From: Saccoglossus kowalevskii
Lineage: Eukaryota; Hemichordata; Enteropneusta; Harrimaniidae
Reading direction: 5' to 3'
Assembly: GCF_000003605.2 (NCBI RefSeq)
Contig: NW_003133360.1
Span: forward strand, 198,889 to 226,943
Length of the DNA stretch: 28,055 nucleotides
This document shows, piece by piece, positions 18,607 to 27,809 of the stretch. The notes beneath the pieces were generated by a model. That model made no database searches, was not told the origin of the DNA, and saw only the letters and a program-made list of their open reading frames with translations. Position numbers and translations under genes: made by a program. Position 1 is the first letter of the stretch. Each line of letters begins with the position of its first letter.

Positions 18607-19042
18607 CTGTTTTGGGGAAAAATACATGTAATTCGGTAAATGTAAACATATTTAGGGAGGTGTAATTTTGAAGTTAAATATCCTATATTAAATCGATATG
18701 AAATTAAATATTAAAATTGAACTCCCCCAGGCATCATGTTAAATTTATTTCACCAAAAAAAATTAAAACAACATTAAATGTATAAATCATACATGAAATA
18801 ATATAAATAAATGAATGCTAGTTAGAATAGTTTTTTTTTTTTGGTAGAGATTACAGATATAGTTCATCAGAACTAGACAGGTCCTTAAACCCTGTATACA
18901 TAATGTTATAGTTTAATCAAATACATCTTCAAATAAAGAAAAACAAACAAATATTGTGAATCAAATATTAAAAAGACAGTGTTTTAACTTTGCTTTAAAC
19001 ATGGTTTTGTATACTTATGCAAGTGAGGTGAGGGGGGTATTA

Positions 19043-19948
19043 ACCGTACTCGACCACGTTAGAGCCCATGCCCAGGCAAGCGCCCGCCCCCGACTTGTGC
19101 GCAATTTTTATATTTGGGGTCACATTCGGCAAAGCGCCCACCCCTTCAAAATGCAACTAATTTAAAACTTGGTCTTGCGTAACAAATCTTGGTAATCGTT
19201 TTTATATGATACAGCATGGATATCGACCCCTGTGAATATGTTGTAAATGCGTAGACCACGGTAACCGTGCGTAAACTATGCTTCGACAATGACCTGTTAA
19301 TAAAAGTAAAGTGCGGTAAATATTTCATGCCATATTCAGTTTACCTCTAAAAAATGGCTAGTTATTAGTTTTTTGGAAAAACCATGTCGTTTATTCGCTG
19401 AAATCAATTCCAACAGATTGTACTTCGACATCGATAATTCACTTCTGCATTGCGTTACCGGAAAGTCTTCGGGAATTTCCGAAGAATTGCGTCGGTACAA
19501 TACAGCAATCTGATTGGTTAATAACCAACTTGACCCATTTGGTCAAAGGACGCTGCTGCAGGTCAAATCTGCAAATGCATCATGGCGGAAAGATTGCATA
19601 CGATCCAACACCTTCGTCAGTGGAGATAAGGATGAGAATTTTGACTAAGACTGTGTTCCAACAGACTCTAATGTTTTTAATTTCATAAATTCTGGTGGTA
19701 CGTAATTAATATTGTAATAAAATGTGCATATTTTTTGTGATCATTTCTGTTTCTTCATTGTGAAAATCAATGACGACGCAACTAATTTCGTAATTTGATT
19801 TTCCCTCAAAGACGTAAACTGTCACATGATGAATCAAAATTTTCATTTGCACTCTTTTTCGAAAGGGGTGCTCGGGTAAGCGCCCACCCCTAAAAAATCA
19901 TGATTTTCTGAGTTGAGGCCCCTGGGCGCTAACACGGTCGAGTACGGT
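19043..19948. mobile_element. 906-bp inverted-repeat element, non-autonomous DNA transposon or MITE
   Basis: Left end ACCGTACTCGACCACGTTAG-AGCCCATGC; right end, inverted, ACCGTACTCGACCGTGTTAG-CGCCCAGGG. Inside both ends lie related GC-rich blocks (AAGCGCCCGCCCC, AAGCGCCCACCCC) in an AT-rich background. No transposase frame. The interior 19500-19620 has a GATTGG box and an ATGGCGG start context. No clear target-site duplication. Short frames at 18956-19328 are not convincing genes. Confidence 0.75.
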
Positions 19949-20107
19949 AGTTTGAAATAATGACATTACTGCCATTAGGTGTCATGCTTGCTCATTCATT
20001 TTAATGAACAATCTCACAGACGTTGAATAGTTCTTGTACATGAGTATGCTTAATTTCTTGACTTATTCTTGTTACTATGTGATGTTATATGTTTACAGTT
20101 TACTTAC

Positions 20108-20220
20108 ATGTGATGTAGCTGCATGTAAAATGCAGAGCTGTTTTATCATTTCTACAATCAACTGCGTTCACATTAGTTCCCTTGTTTATAATCTTAGTTA
20201 CAATACCATACAGTCCTTCC
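20108..20220 (-). CDS. PARP exon 14: ankyrin repeat
   Basis: Residues 620-658: EGLYGIVTKIINKGTNVNAV then DKTALHFTCSYIT. Ankyrin pattern 'G..vn..D...kTALH'. Borders TATATAG|G and ACAT|GTAAGT. The intron after it in transcription (18607-20107) carries a 906-bp inverted-repeat element. Confidence 0.93.
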
Positions 20221-20416
20221 CTATATACAAGTAATACATTGGTATAATTAGTCTCCTCAAAGAGTCCCATTTACTCTGATGCAATTCATTCATAATAATT
20301 TATTTCCGTATTTCTGAAAACTTAGTGTTAAATCTCAGGAAGCATTGAATTGTTAATCATAAGACTACAAATCATAACCTTCATACTACCCAGAATGCAT
20401 TGCAACGTGACCTTAC

Positions 20417-20499
20417 CTAGCAGCAAGAATGATGGGTAATGATTTTCCATCTTCTTTTTCATTTTCCGATGCAGCGTTGACATCAGCTCCTGCTGAAAT
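20417..20499 (-). CDS. PARP exon 13: ankyrin repeat junction
   Basis: Residues 593-620: ISAGADVNAASENEKEDGKS then LPIILAAR. The acceptor TTGACAG|ATT is preferred to a nearby TTTCAG because only the former keeps phase and completes the helix AAEML-ISAGADVN. Donor CTAG|GTAAGG. Confidence 0.92.
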
Positions 20500-20626
20500 C
20501 TGTCAATGACATCAAAATAATAACAGGCTTTAATTGTACTTCAGAAAACAATTTGTGAAGAATTATTTTTTCAAAATCAATTGGTACATATACCAGCAAA
20601 TAATCAATTAAAATCATCATACTTAC

Positions 20627-20820
20627 AAGCATTTCTGCTGCATTTTTATTCTTCTGGTGGATCGCCAACAACAATGGGGTGTTGCCATCCTTATCTCGAA
20701 GGTTTAAATTTGGTTCATGTTTAAGTATCATACTTAGGGCAGGTCTATCTGTTGTTTTATCACCTTCTTTCACAGGCTTTTCATTGGTGCTTATTAACAC
20801 ATGTGATATACTTTGTAAAC
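20627..20820 (-). CDS. PARP exon 12: ankyrin repeat
   Basis: Residues 528-592: LQSISHVLISTNEKPVKEGD, then LNLRDKDGNTPLLLAIHQKN and KNAAEML. Clear ankyrin core 'lRDkdGNTPLllAi..kn...a'. Borders TTATAG|GT and CTT|GTAAGT. Confidence 0.95.
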
Positions 20821-21504
20821 CTATAAGACAAAAGGGAATACATACATTGTCAACCAACTGTATGTTGCCTGTGACATGCAAAGTGAAGAAATGTGTGTCG
20901 TCTCCAATATGTTGAACATAGCATAACTATTATGACCTTGTCTATTGACAATACAGATATTAAAAAATAAACACACATTCAGGATGGATACAATCTAACA
21001 ATTCACTCGCTGATTAGTAATTCTAATCTCCCCGAGCAAAAGAGAAAGAATAAAAGTTCTGAAACACTATATCTCACCAACATTTGCAGGAAAAATATTG
21101 ACTAAATTAAACAAGTGTAACCAAGAAAACCTGTAGTGTAAGGTACATACAAGGTAAAGGTGAGAGTGGTAAAAATTCTTGTAAAAAAGAACAAGAACAA
21201 TGAGGTTACTATAATTAAACTGACATAAAATTGTACACATACATATTGATAAGCACAAATAAAACTTGATTGGTGAAACAAACATGGTGATGTAAACGCT
21301 AAGTAAATTTGATGAATAATCAAACATTTTGATTTCTTCCTAAAATTACATATTAATGGTGTGGGTAGAAGCAAATGGATATATATTTATGATTCTTCCT
21401 TCTTTTATTTCCCTCTCAAAGTTTTTTTTAACTGTTATAGGTAGTTTTAAGAAAATGTTCTTTCAGAAATCTTAGAGGTACCTGCATACAAATATTAATT
21501 AATT
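20821..21504. other. Intron segment without recognised content
   Basis: AT-rich. Phe/Leu-rich open frames on the minus strand (21067-21374) reflect base composition; no signal peptide-plus-domain pattern or family motif was recognised. Confidence 0.45.
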
Positions 21505-21670
21505 CACTTGGACTACCATTTTTTTAGCAGAAGTCAAAGATATCAATTATCCCCACAAAAATACCAAAAATTTAAGAATTAACCAAAGTTAAAGAATTAA
21601 AGATATAGTTTACAAATCTTAGATAGACTTGAAGTTTGTAAGAAGTCGAAAATATCACTTTTTATCATTT
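21505..21670. repeat. Eroded family 3 fragment
   Basis: Contains AAAAATACCAAAAATTTAAG, TTAAAGAATTAAAGATAT and the near-intact AAGAAGTCGAAAATATCACT of family 3. No ends or hairpin. The remainder of the intron to 21913 shows nothing else. Confidence 0.6.
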
Positions 21671-21913
21671 ATGATAATAAATCATATTTGCATAGTTGAG
21701 CTCACAAGGAATCAGCATTAGACAATGGAATTTGTTTTGTTTAAGGCAAAGTTTATACAAATTACATTTAATATGACAATATTGCAATTGGTTTGCAATA
21801 CTTGGACCATAGTGATGCTGTTTACGCAGCTTCAATTTATTTTAGAGTTGTCATAAACATTATACTTCTATATTTAATTTGTTTTTCAAAAATTCTAACA
21901 AAAAAATGATTAC

Positions 21914-22004
21914 CTCTGGTATTATAATCTTCTTCTGTATCAAGTATCTTCTCTCGCTTGCCGACCTGGCAGTTCACATCAGCCTTTATCTTTTCAATAA
22001 ACAC
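21914..22004 (-). CDS. PARP exon 11: ankyrin-linked exon
   Basis: Residues 498-528: VFIEKIKADVNCQVGKREKI then LDTEEDYNTRG. 'kADVNcq' is the end of an ankyrin finger. Borders TTATAG|GTG and AGAG|GTAATC; the split codon AGA-G|GT joins to LQSISH. Confidence 0.88.
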
Positions 22005-22125
22005 CTATAAAAATTTAGATCAGATATTTCACTTTAACATTTGTATATTGTGCACAGAGCAAAATTTATATTACTACATATTTGACCCAATTAGGGTACT
22101 CTTACAACTTTAATTGTAACATTAC

Positions 22126-22197
22126 CTTTAACATAGCGCGTCCGTTTTCCATCATCTTCTGTCTTTCGGATTCGTTTTTACTGTGCTGTGCTTCTGG
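22126..22197 (-). CDS. PARP exon 10: short charged exon
   Basis: Residues 474-497: PEAQHSKNESERQKMMENG then RAMLK. Hydrophilic, with an ankyrin-like helix at the end (NGRAMLK-VFIEKIKADVN). 72 bp, phase 0 at both ends. Borders CTACAG|CCA and AAG|GTAATG. Confidence 0.86.
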
Positions 22198-22802
22198 CTG
22201 TAGATCAAACACACAAATAATTAAACAATGTTCACCTGAAAATCACAACAAGTGGAGATTTTATTCATTGACCATTATAATTCCTGAAATAGAAGATTTA
22301 CTGTTCACTATGAGAAGTCACATAATACATATGTGGTTCGAATGTCTGCTGCGAAAAACAATGATCTTATTTTGAACTTTTTTATACAGATAGTTGTCGA
22401 AATTTCTATCTTTTAGAGAAGAATATCTGATTGAGATATCTTTACTTATCGAAATTGACAACCATCAAATGTGTATAGCACATTATTGAGAAATGGAAAT
22501 ACCCAAAATATAGTTTAGCATTTTTCAATCTACAAGATGTTTTAATGCCATTATGACACTTGTTTGCTTTGTTTTTTAATTTGAATTTTAAGATAGTGTA
22601 CAATACATATTTACCATATCTCATAAATTATGCATGTAAGTCACAACAATCACACTTGGCCAAGATTTAATAGTTTTTATAATGTACATACTAACAACTG
22701 ATAAAATGAAAATAGATGATATAGAAGTAGTGAATGTAAGAAGTACGGTAATTGAACAATATTTAATAATTAAAAAGTCCCTGAAATGTATATGTTGCTT
22801 AC
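22198..22802. other. Intron without recognised content
   Basis: AT-rich; short frames on both strands have no family resemblance. Confidence 0.45.
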
Positions 22803-22931
22803 ATTGAAATCTGCATATACTGCAGCACATCGTAGTAATGGCGTGAAACCCTCCTTATCTTTCTGCATACTCATCTTATGTAATACTGAATTTTCTTTAT
22901 CACCATCACCACAATCATTACCACCAGATTT
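22803..22931 (-). CDS. PARP exon 9: ankyrin repeat
   Basis: Residues 431-473: KSGGNDCGDGDKENSVLHKM, then KDKEGFTPLLRCAAVYADFN. Ankyrin turn 'D.eGfTPLlrcA'. 129 bp, phase 0 at both ends. Borders TTCCAG|AAA and AAT|GTAAGC. Confidence 0.92.
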
Positions 22932-23053
22932 CTGGAATATAACACATTTTATGTCATTTATTAACATATTTGCTGGTCACCATGTTTGTGACAAATGTCG
23001 AACACGAATCAAGATAGTGCTACTAAGTTGGACAATATAAGCTAAAACTAATT

Positions 23054-23266
23054 AAACCATTAACTATAAGACTGATTGTGCCCTGAAACTGAATAAACCA
23101 TTAATTATAATAGTGATTGTGCCCTGAAACTGAATAACCCATTGACTATAATAGTGATTGTGCCCTGAAGCTGAATAAACCATTGACTATAATAGTGATT
23201 GTGCCCTGAAACTGAATAAACCATTAACTATAATAGTGATTGTGCCCTGAAACTGAATAAACCATC
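23054..23266. repeat. 41-bp minisatellite, about 5 copies
   Basis: Unit AAACCATTAACTATAATAGT + GATTGTGCCCTGAAACTGAAT, period 41 bp (23054, 23095 and onward), with few substitutions. In the intron between the exons at 23367 and 22931. Not related in sequence to the other 41-bp array at 16790. Confidence 0.95.
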
Positions 23267-23366
23267 AACTGTTTAACAGCAGAGAAGAATTATACATGCA
23301 AGAATTCAAACAGATAAGTTAGGTGTATGGACCCAATATGAAATCAGCTCTCAGACAGTTACTTAC

Positions 23367-23525
23367 CGTTTTCACAAATGTTTCAATAAGAATGGAGAGA
23401 TCATTAGCCATACACTGCTTGGCCATAATATGAAGTATGTTTTCTCCAATTTTACTAATATCACTGTCTTCAGTTAGAAGTTTACCACCTCTATCTACCA
23501 ACAGCTGTACTAACTTAGTATTATT
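23367..23525 (-). CDS. PARP exon 8: ankyrin repeat
   Basis: Residues 378-430: NNTKLVQLLVDRGGKLLTED, then GENILHIMAKQCMANDLSIL and FVKT. Ankyrin helices 'lvqlLvd.Gg' and 'geniLHimak'. 159 bp, phase 0 at both ends. Borders TTTCAG|AAT and ACG|GTAAGT. Confidence 0.93.
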
Positions 23526-23853
23526 CTGAAACATAATCAGATGCATAGAATTAGAGTTCAGAGAGTGTTTCTTTAAAAAATACATTTTTTCAATTGATAC
23601 ATTTATTAAATTTTTACTATTTTTAATCAGAAATCAGATAAATTCATCAATTTTATAAGTTAATGAACTGAATAAGCATAGTTCAAAAATGTACTTTTTA
23701 AAAAGTACATTTGTTAATAGTTTTTATTATGAAATTATGATTATCATCGGAATATTGTAGCATTTCATTCAACACAAAAAATCTGAATTACCATAGCAAA
23801 CAAATCCTGTAGTGCTTATTTGCACAGTTGTGAAACACACATATTTGTTATAC

Positions 23854-23979
23854 CTGCTGTATTGCCATGGCAATAGGCGTTTCTCCTAATGTATTCACTG
23901 TGGACGGATTACATCCATTGTCTAAAAGGATCTTGGCAACATCCAAACTCACTGACACTTTCTTGGTATCAATAGTGTC
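23854..23979 (-). CDS. PARP exon 7: ankyrin repeat
   Basis: Residues 336-377: DTIDTKKVSVSLDVAKILLD, then NTLGETPIAMAIQQ. Ankyrin turn 'N..GeTPiamAiq'. Missing from simple open-frame lists because it is short. 126 bp, phase 0 at both ends. Borders AACTAG|GAC and CAG|GTATAA. Confidence 0.92.
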
Positions 23980-24653
23980 CTAGTTAAACAAAATCAATAT
24001 TACATTCATTAGAAAATAGTCATGAACAATGACATAGTTTACATGAATAATTTACATTCTGAAATAATATAAGGTCACTGATATTAAGATCGCAGTCATT
24101 GTTTCACAAGGAGTGGGTATTAGAGGTCCCTGTTTTTGTTGGAGGACTGTGGTGTACTAGATACTGTAACTTTATATAATAGCGATGCACATCTCAACTG
24201 TGGAAGAGGCAGGGTCAGTGGTTTGCAAATCAGCATGTAATTTACACATATTGTCACAAAATGTGAATACCGATAAGTATGCATTTGTTTTCACCAAGTT
24301 TTGGATTTATTTAGTTCTGACTGAACAGAATAAATCGTCTTTGTTTTTGGATTTAGCCCACATAAGAACTAACAATCATCACAGATGTAATACCCAGTAT
24401 CTCCCAGCAATGCTCAAACTATAAAATTTGTTAGTTTTTTAAATACAAGGTGTTTGAAATACCAGGAAGAATGTGATTCAGATTGTGGGTTCCCATGTAT
24501 TGGAATTAAATAGTGAAAAAGAAGCAATCCATATCCAGGATGAGATATGTCACCACAGTCTTGTCTATTCATAAAAGTGACTTAGCTGCTGTAGTTGGGA
24601 CATTTGTTCATGTTTAACTCATGATAAGTCACAAAGAGAGAAAGCTTACTTAC
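23980..24653. other. Intron without recognised content
   Basis: A plus-strand open frame at 24185-24424 has no family resemblance. No repeat edges recognised. Confidence 0.45.
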
Positions 24654-24695
24654 CCAGTACTGTACTTTAATATTGTTACAGGCAACATGATGCAA
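24654..24695 (-). CDS. PARP exon 6: 42-bp exon completing an ankyrin helix
   Basis: Residues 322-335: LHHVACNNIKVQYW. It completes NKNNA-LHHVACNN from the previous exon, the 'aLHhvac' core of an ankyrin repeat. Borders TACGTAG|TTG and TGG|GTAAGT; phase 0 at both ends. Much too short for a simple open-frame search, but frame, borders and ankyrin fit agree. Confidence 0.88.
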
Positions 24696-24846
24696 CTACG
24701 TAAAAAAAACAACATTATCACAGACTAAAATATATACAATGAGATTTTATCATAGTACTCCAGAAACGATCCCTATAAACAACATTAGATGAATTAAATC
24801 ACTGAAAAGCAAGTAATTAAAGTGAATAACATAGAGTTGGACTTAC

Positions 24847-25071
24847 TGCATTGTTCTTATTGATGTCAGTCAGTGTGACATCAGCTTTCTTATCTTGTAC
24901 TAGGTATTTCAATTGAGAGGTAAGACCTTTGCCAAGCGTGCTGCCACATACAAGCATCACCATAGTACATCCATTCTCATCTCGGAAATTCACATCTACA
25001 CCTTCTTGTTCCAGTATGAGATCGGCACAGCCAGTATTACCCTGCATTACAGCAATGCCCAGTGGTGTTGT
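24847..25071 (-). CDS. PARP exon 5: two ankyrin repeats
   Basis: Residues 247-321: TTPLGIAVMQGNTGCADLIL, VDVNFRDENGCTMVMLVCG, then LKYLVQDKKADVTLTDINKN. Canonical 'TPLgiAv..gn...ad' and 'vDvNfrDenG' elements. 225 bp, phase 0 at both ends. Borders CAACAG|ACA and GCA|GTAAGT. Confidence 0.95.
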
Positions 25072-25406
25072 CTGTTGATAACAATGTTTTCAAACATTAT
25101 GTATACAGAGTACAGTAGATAAATTCATAACTCACTGAATCTATGGGGCAACTAGGTATATCAGCATGTGTGATCTAGTATGTAATTGTATCACTAGTGA
25201 TTGATACAACCAGGTTACATTAAACACAACACTGACAATTAAACTGAAACACAGGAACTCATGCAATATAAGCAATATAAAACATTATTTGTAGATTTGG
25301 AAAGTTAATATGCACAATAAAAATTAATCCAGAATAAACCCATAGTGACTTACTAATGTAACTGATCAAGTGGTTGAAAACACAGTTACAATCATTGTGT
25401 ACATAC
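25072..25406. other. Intron without recognised content
   Basis: AT-rich; nothing beyond splice signals at its ends. Confidence 0.45.
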
Positions 25407-25615
25407 CTTCCAGTCATTAGGTGTATTGATATCAGATCCAGCAGCTAGTAACACTTTTAGACAGTACCACCAACCATAACCTGCAGCATAATGTGCGGCT
25501 GTATTTCCCGATGAATCACTCACATTAGGATTGGCACCCTTTCTCAGTAGATAACAAACCACAGGGTAGTGACCATTCATCACAGCATGGATTAAGGCTG
25601 TTCGCTTTAATTTGT
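25407..25615 (-). CDS. PARP exon 4: two ankyrin repeats
   Basis: Residues 177-246: KLKRTALIHAVMNGHYPVV, LLRKGANPNVSDSSGNTAAH, YAAGYGWWYCLKVLLAAGSD and INTPNDWK. Strong match to the ankyrin consensus. Acceptor TTTTTAG|AC; donor AAG|GTATGT. Joins exon 5 as NDWK-TTPLGIA. Confidence 0.96.
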
Positions 25616-26038
25616 CTAAAAAACCAAAACACAAATTCAATCTCCTGATATTTTATTTGAAGCACATGATTACTGGTTGCAGGTATTCCACTGTAATCCC
25701 CACATATACTGTAAAACTGCTTAATTCTTACTGCTTGCAATTTTCGCGAAGACAAATTTTGCGAAGTTCACTGCTTTTACTGCTACAAAATTATATGATT
25801 TTTACTGACTTTTAAAAATTTGTCTCTAATACAGTTCACAGTAACCACATGTATGTTGGTCTATTAATACATAAGTACGGGTACACCTAAAATGAACACA
25901 AGCAATCTAAAGATAGAACACCAGCAACCAGCTTCAAGACAATTACTAGAAAATGGCTGAAAAGCACCCCCCCCCCCAAAATGGCATGATCAACATTATG
26001 ACCATTTTGTCTCCATAGAAACCAAACAATAGACTGAC
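25616..26038. other. Intron with a short palindromic AT-rich stretch
   Basis: TACTGTAAAACTG at about 25708 and AATTTTCGCGAAGAC followed by TTTTGCGAAG at 25739-25763 hint at an eroded MITE. A poly-C run lies at about 25969-25977. Nothing else recognised. Confidence 0.35.
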
Positions 26039-26195
26039 CTCTCTTTTCAACAGCAGCACCTACATCTATCAGAGCTTTGACTGTGGGTAGATATCCTTTC
26101 CTTGCAGCCAACATGACCGGCGTCATTTTATTGCGTCCTGCACTAAGTACCTTCTCAACATCAGCGCCATGCTTAACTAAGGCACGTACCACATC
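26039..26195 (-). CDS. PARP exon 3: ankyrin repeats
   Basis: Residues 125-177: DVVRALVKHGADVEKVLSAG, NKMTPVMLAARKGYLPTVKA and LIDVGAAVEKR. Canonical repeats. Acceptor TGTATAG|GAT; donor AGAG|GTCAGT gives the split Asp codon into exon 4. Confidence 0.95.
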
Positions 26196-26300
26196 CTATA
26201 CAAATAAATGTAAGGTTACACTCAAGCTGACAACACAGAAGAGAAATAGAATACCGTTCACTCAGTGTAATCGCAAGTATGGCGTAACGTATTGACTTAC

Positions 26301-26508
26301 CACATGGCCGTTCTCTGCAGCATAGTGCAAGGCTGTATATGTTGCCCTGTCTGTTCTATCAATCTGAAAACCACCACCGTCTTCATCACGATTCTTGGAA
26401 TCTTTTATTTTCTTAGCTAATATTTCTATATTATGCACTCGTCCTGTTTTTGCTGCAACCATCAATGGAGTTAAACACATATTGTCTGTTTCCTCAGGGT
26501 TCATACCT
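26301..26508 (-). CDS. PARP exon 2: ankyrin repeats
   Basis: Residues 55-124: GMNPEETDNMCLTPLMVAAK, VHNIEILAKKIKDSKNRDED, then TDRATYTALHYAAENGHV. An acidic/Gly insert (DEDGGG) lengthens the first repeat. Acceptor TCACCAG|A; donor GTG|GTAAGT. The internal ATG at 26504 is not taken as a start because frame and ankyrin structure continue upstream. Confidence 0.95.
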
Positions 26509-26619
26509 CTGGTGAAGGAATAATCAAAGATTGATGATAGAGGGCGCTGTACATCAACCAGGTTACTGGTAATAATCTAAATGATCTGTTTTATAGCTGA
26601 TAATGACGAAACCGTTTAC

Positions 26620-26783
26620 CTTGAAAGCAGTAATTCCAACGTAGCTGTGCCTTCGGATGCTGCGGCATAATGTATTGGTTTACGTCCTAACCTATCCGGA
26701 GCACTGTAGTCTGGTAACGCTGCCAACAGCTTGGTCAGATACTTAACATTAGGATTGATGGCTGCACAGTGTAATGGTAGAAT
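26620..26783 (-). CDS. PARP exon 1 visible (5'-most in window): ankyrin repeats
   Basis: Residues 1-55: ILPLHCAAINPNVKYLTKLL, then GRKPIHYAAASEGTATLELL and LSR. Begins in mid-repeat ('..lPLHcAa') at acceptor TTTTTCAG|ATT in phase 0, so at least one more coding exon lies upstream, probably past base 28055. Donor TCAAG|GTAAAC. Confidence 0.94.
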
Positions 26784-27353
26784 CTGAAAAAATAAAATTA
26801 CAATCACATCATGTGTTCACGAGAGAAATCAGCAGATATACATATTAAGCAAAACTTTGTACATTTAATTTATAATGAATAAAATGTTTAATGTCCTGGG
26901 CTCTACATACAATCAAATTCTGACTTTCCATGAACAATGGAATCTACAACAGAATGTTTTGATAATAGATTTACAATAATGCTATTGCATGCTTTATGTT
27001 TACAATCCCAATTAAAGGCCTTCCTGAACCACCAGGGACAAAAATATGGAGTTTTGACTATTTCAATTCTGGATGCTAACTGATTAATGCACTCAGACTT
27101 TAGTGGTGTTCTCACTGGACGAAATAAGTCGTCACAACGCCTTTTATTTGAGAACGTTGTTAAAATGTGTGTGTGAACAGAATACGCCGTTGTGGCGTTG
27201 GCGTTTTTGACACCGTCGTAAAAGGGGTGGACCAGATCCAAAACGCCGTTGTCACACCAGTTTTTGCACAACACAATGTGCCGTGTGAACACAATACGAC
27301 GACCAATACGACGACGACTATTGCCGACTTATTTATGCTTGTCATTACACAAG
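26784..27353. other. Intron segment with ACGCCGTT-rich stretch before a broken DNA-binding gene
   Basis: 27160-27330 contains repeated words (AATACGCCGTTGTGG, AAACGCCGTTGTCAC, AATACGACGACCAATACGACG, GTGTGAAC twice) unlike the AT-rich surroundings. This suggests a transposon end or promoter region of the decayed gene that follows. The minus-strand open frame 26903-27292 has no recognised family. Confidence 0.4.
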
Positions 27354-27665
27354 ATGGCGACAGAGGTCACGGTTACAGGTCGAATGGCAAAATGGTCAAC
27401 GAAGAAATAAGATTACTGATATCTGTATGTAGAGAATCGAATATTCAAAGAATGATGGACGTCTAGGGATGCGAGAGTATATGCTGTAATTGCAGAAAAA
27501 GCGACTGAAAAGGGGGTTGGACAGGACGTCATTACAATATCAACGGAAGATCAAAACTTTTCGTATAAAGTACAGAGAAGTGACTGATCACAACAAAAGC
27601 GTTAGAGATCCGAAAACTATGCCATTTTGGGATGAACTACACGAAATATTAGGTGGAAGGCCAGC
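27354..27665 (+). pseudogene. Broken Myb/SANT-like DNA-binding protein
   Basis: Family-like pieces appear in succession in different frames. They are MATEVTVTGRMAKWST (from 27354), EEIRLLISVCRESNIQRMMD (to about 27460), RDARVYAVIAEKATEKG (from 27465), and SLQYQRKIKTFRIKYREVTD followed by MPFWDELHEILGGRPAF (to about 27660). Together they follow the Myb/SANT-like pattern of a conserved Trp, 'vy..ia', 'qc..Kik.l...Yr', 'fwdel..ilg.rP'. About three frame changes separate the pieces, so it is not a working gene as read. Such domains are common in accessory genes of Harbinger/PIF transposons; that link is inference. Confidence 0.72.
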
Positions 27666-27809
27666 ATTCAATCCTCAAACACCGGTGTTTTTACTAAGTG
27701 AGAGCGCGAGCAGACAATTCAGCAGATTATCTAATATTTGCACAACAAAAAAACAGTGTTAACACTGACGTTTTTTTAGACGTGTAAGAACGTAGCTTTT
27801 GTATATAAA

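Larger units (their letters stand above)
985..26783 (-). other. Gene model: ankyrin-WGR-PRD-PARP ADP-ribosyltransferase (tankyrase-like, PME-5 type), 35 exons, both ends outside the window
   Basis: Thirty-five exons were placed by hand using GT-AG borders, continuous reading frame and domain continuity; exon phases agree at all 34 junctions. Visible protein: ankyrin repeats (residues about 1-1175 and 1230-1314) with an acidic tract (1189-1230), charged linker (1315-1405), WGR (about 1405-1497), PARP regulatory helical domain (about 1497-1711) and most of the catalytic domain (1711-1850). Such enzymes transfer ADP-ribose from NAD+ to proteins. In known family members WGR binds DNA ends or contacts the catalytic region, and ankyrin repeats bind partners. 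No start codon, stop codon or promoter is visible. The ANK+WGR+PRD+PARP order matches what is known of C. elegans PME-5; homology beyond domain order is inferred. Confidence 0.9.

Noticed and set aside
20481-20492. Alternative acceptor TTTCAG|CAGG for the exon at 20417-20499
   Set aside because: It breaks the frame with the upstream exon; TTGACAG|ATT seven bases earlier in transcription keeps frame and completes an ankyrin helix.
21067-21374. Hydrophobic minus-strand frames resembling membrane segments
   Set aside because: Two overlapping frames of the same AT-rich intron; composition alone explains the Phe/Leu content.
26903-27292. 129-residue minus-strand frame as the first exon or a transposase
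   Set aside because: No ankyrin or transposase motif recognised and no splice link to the exon at 26783; left as unassigned sequence.
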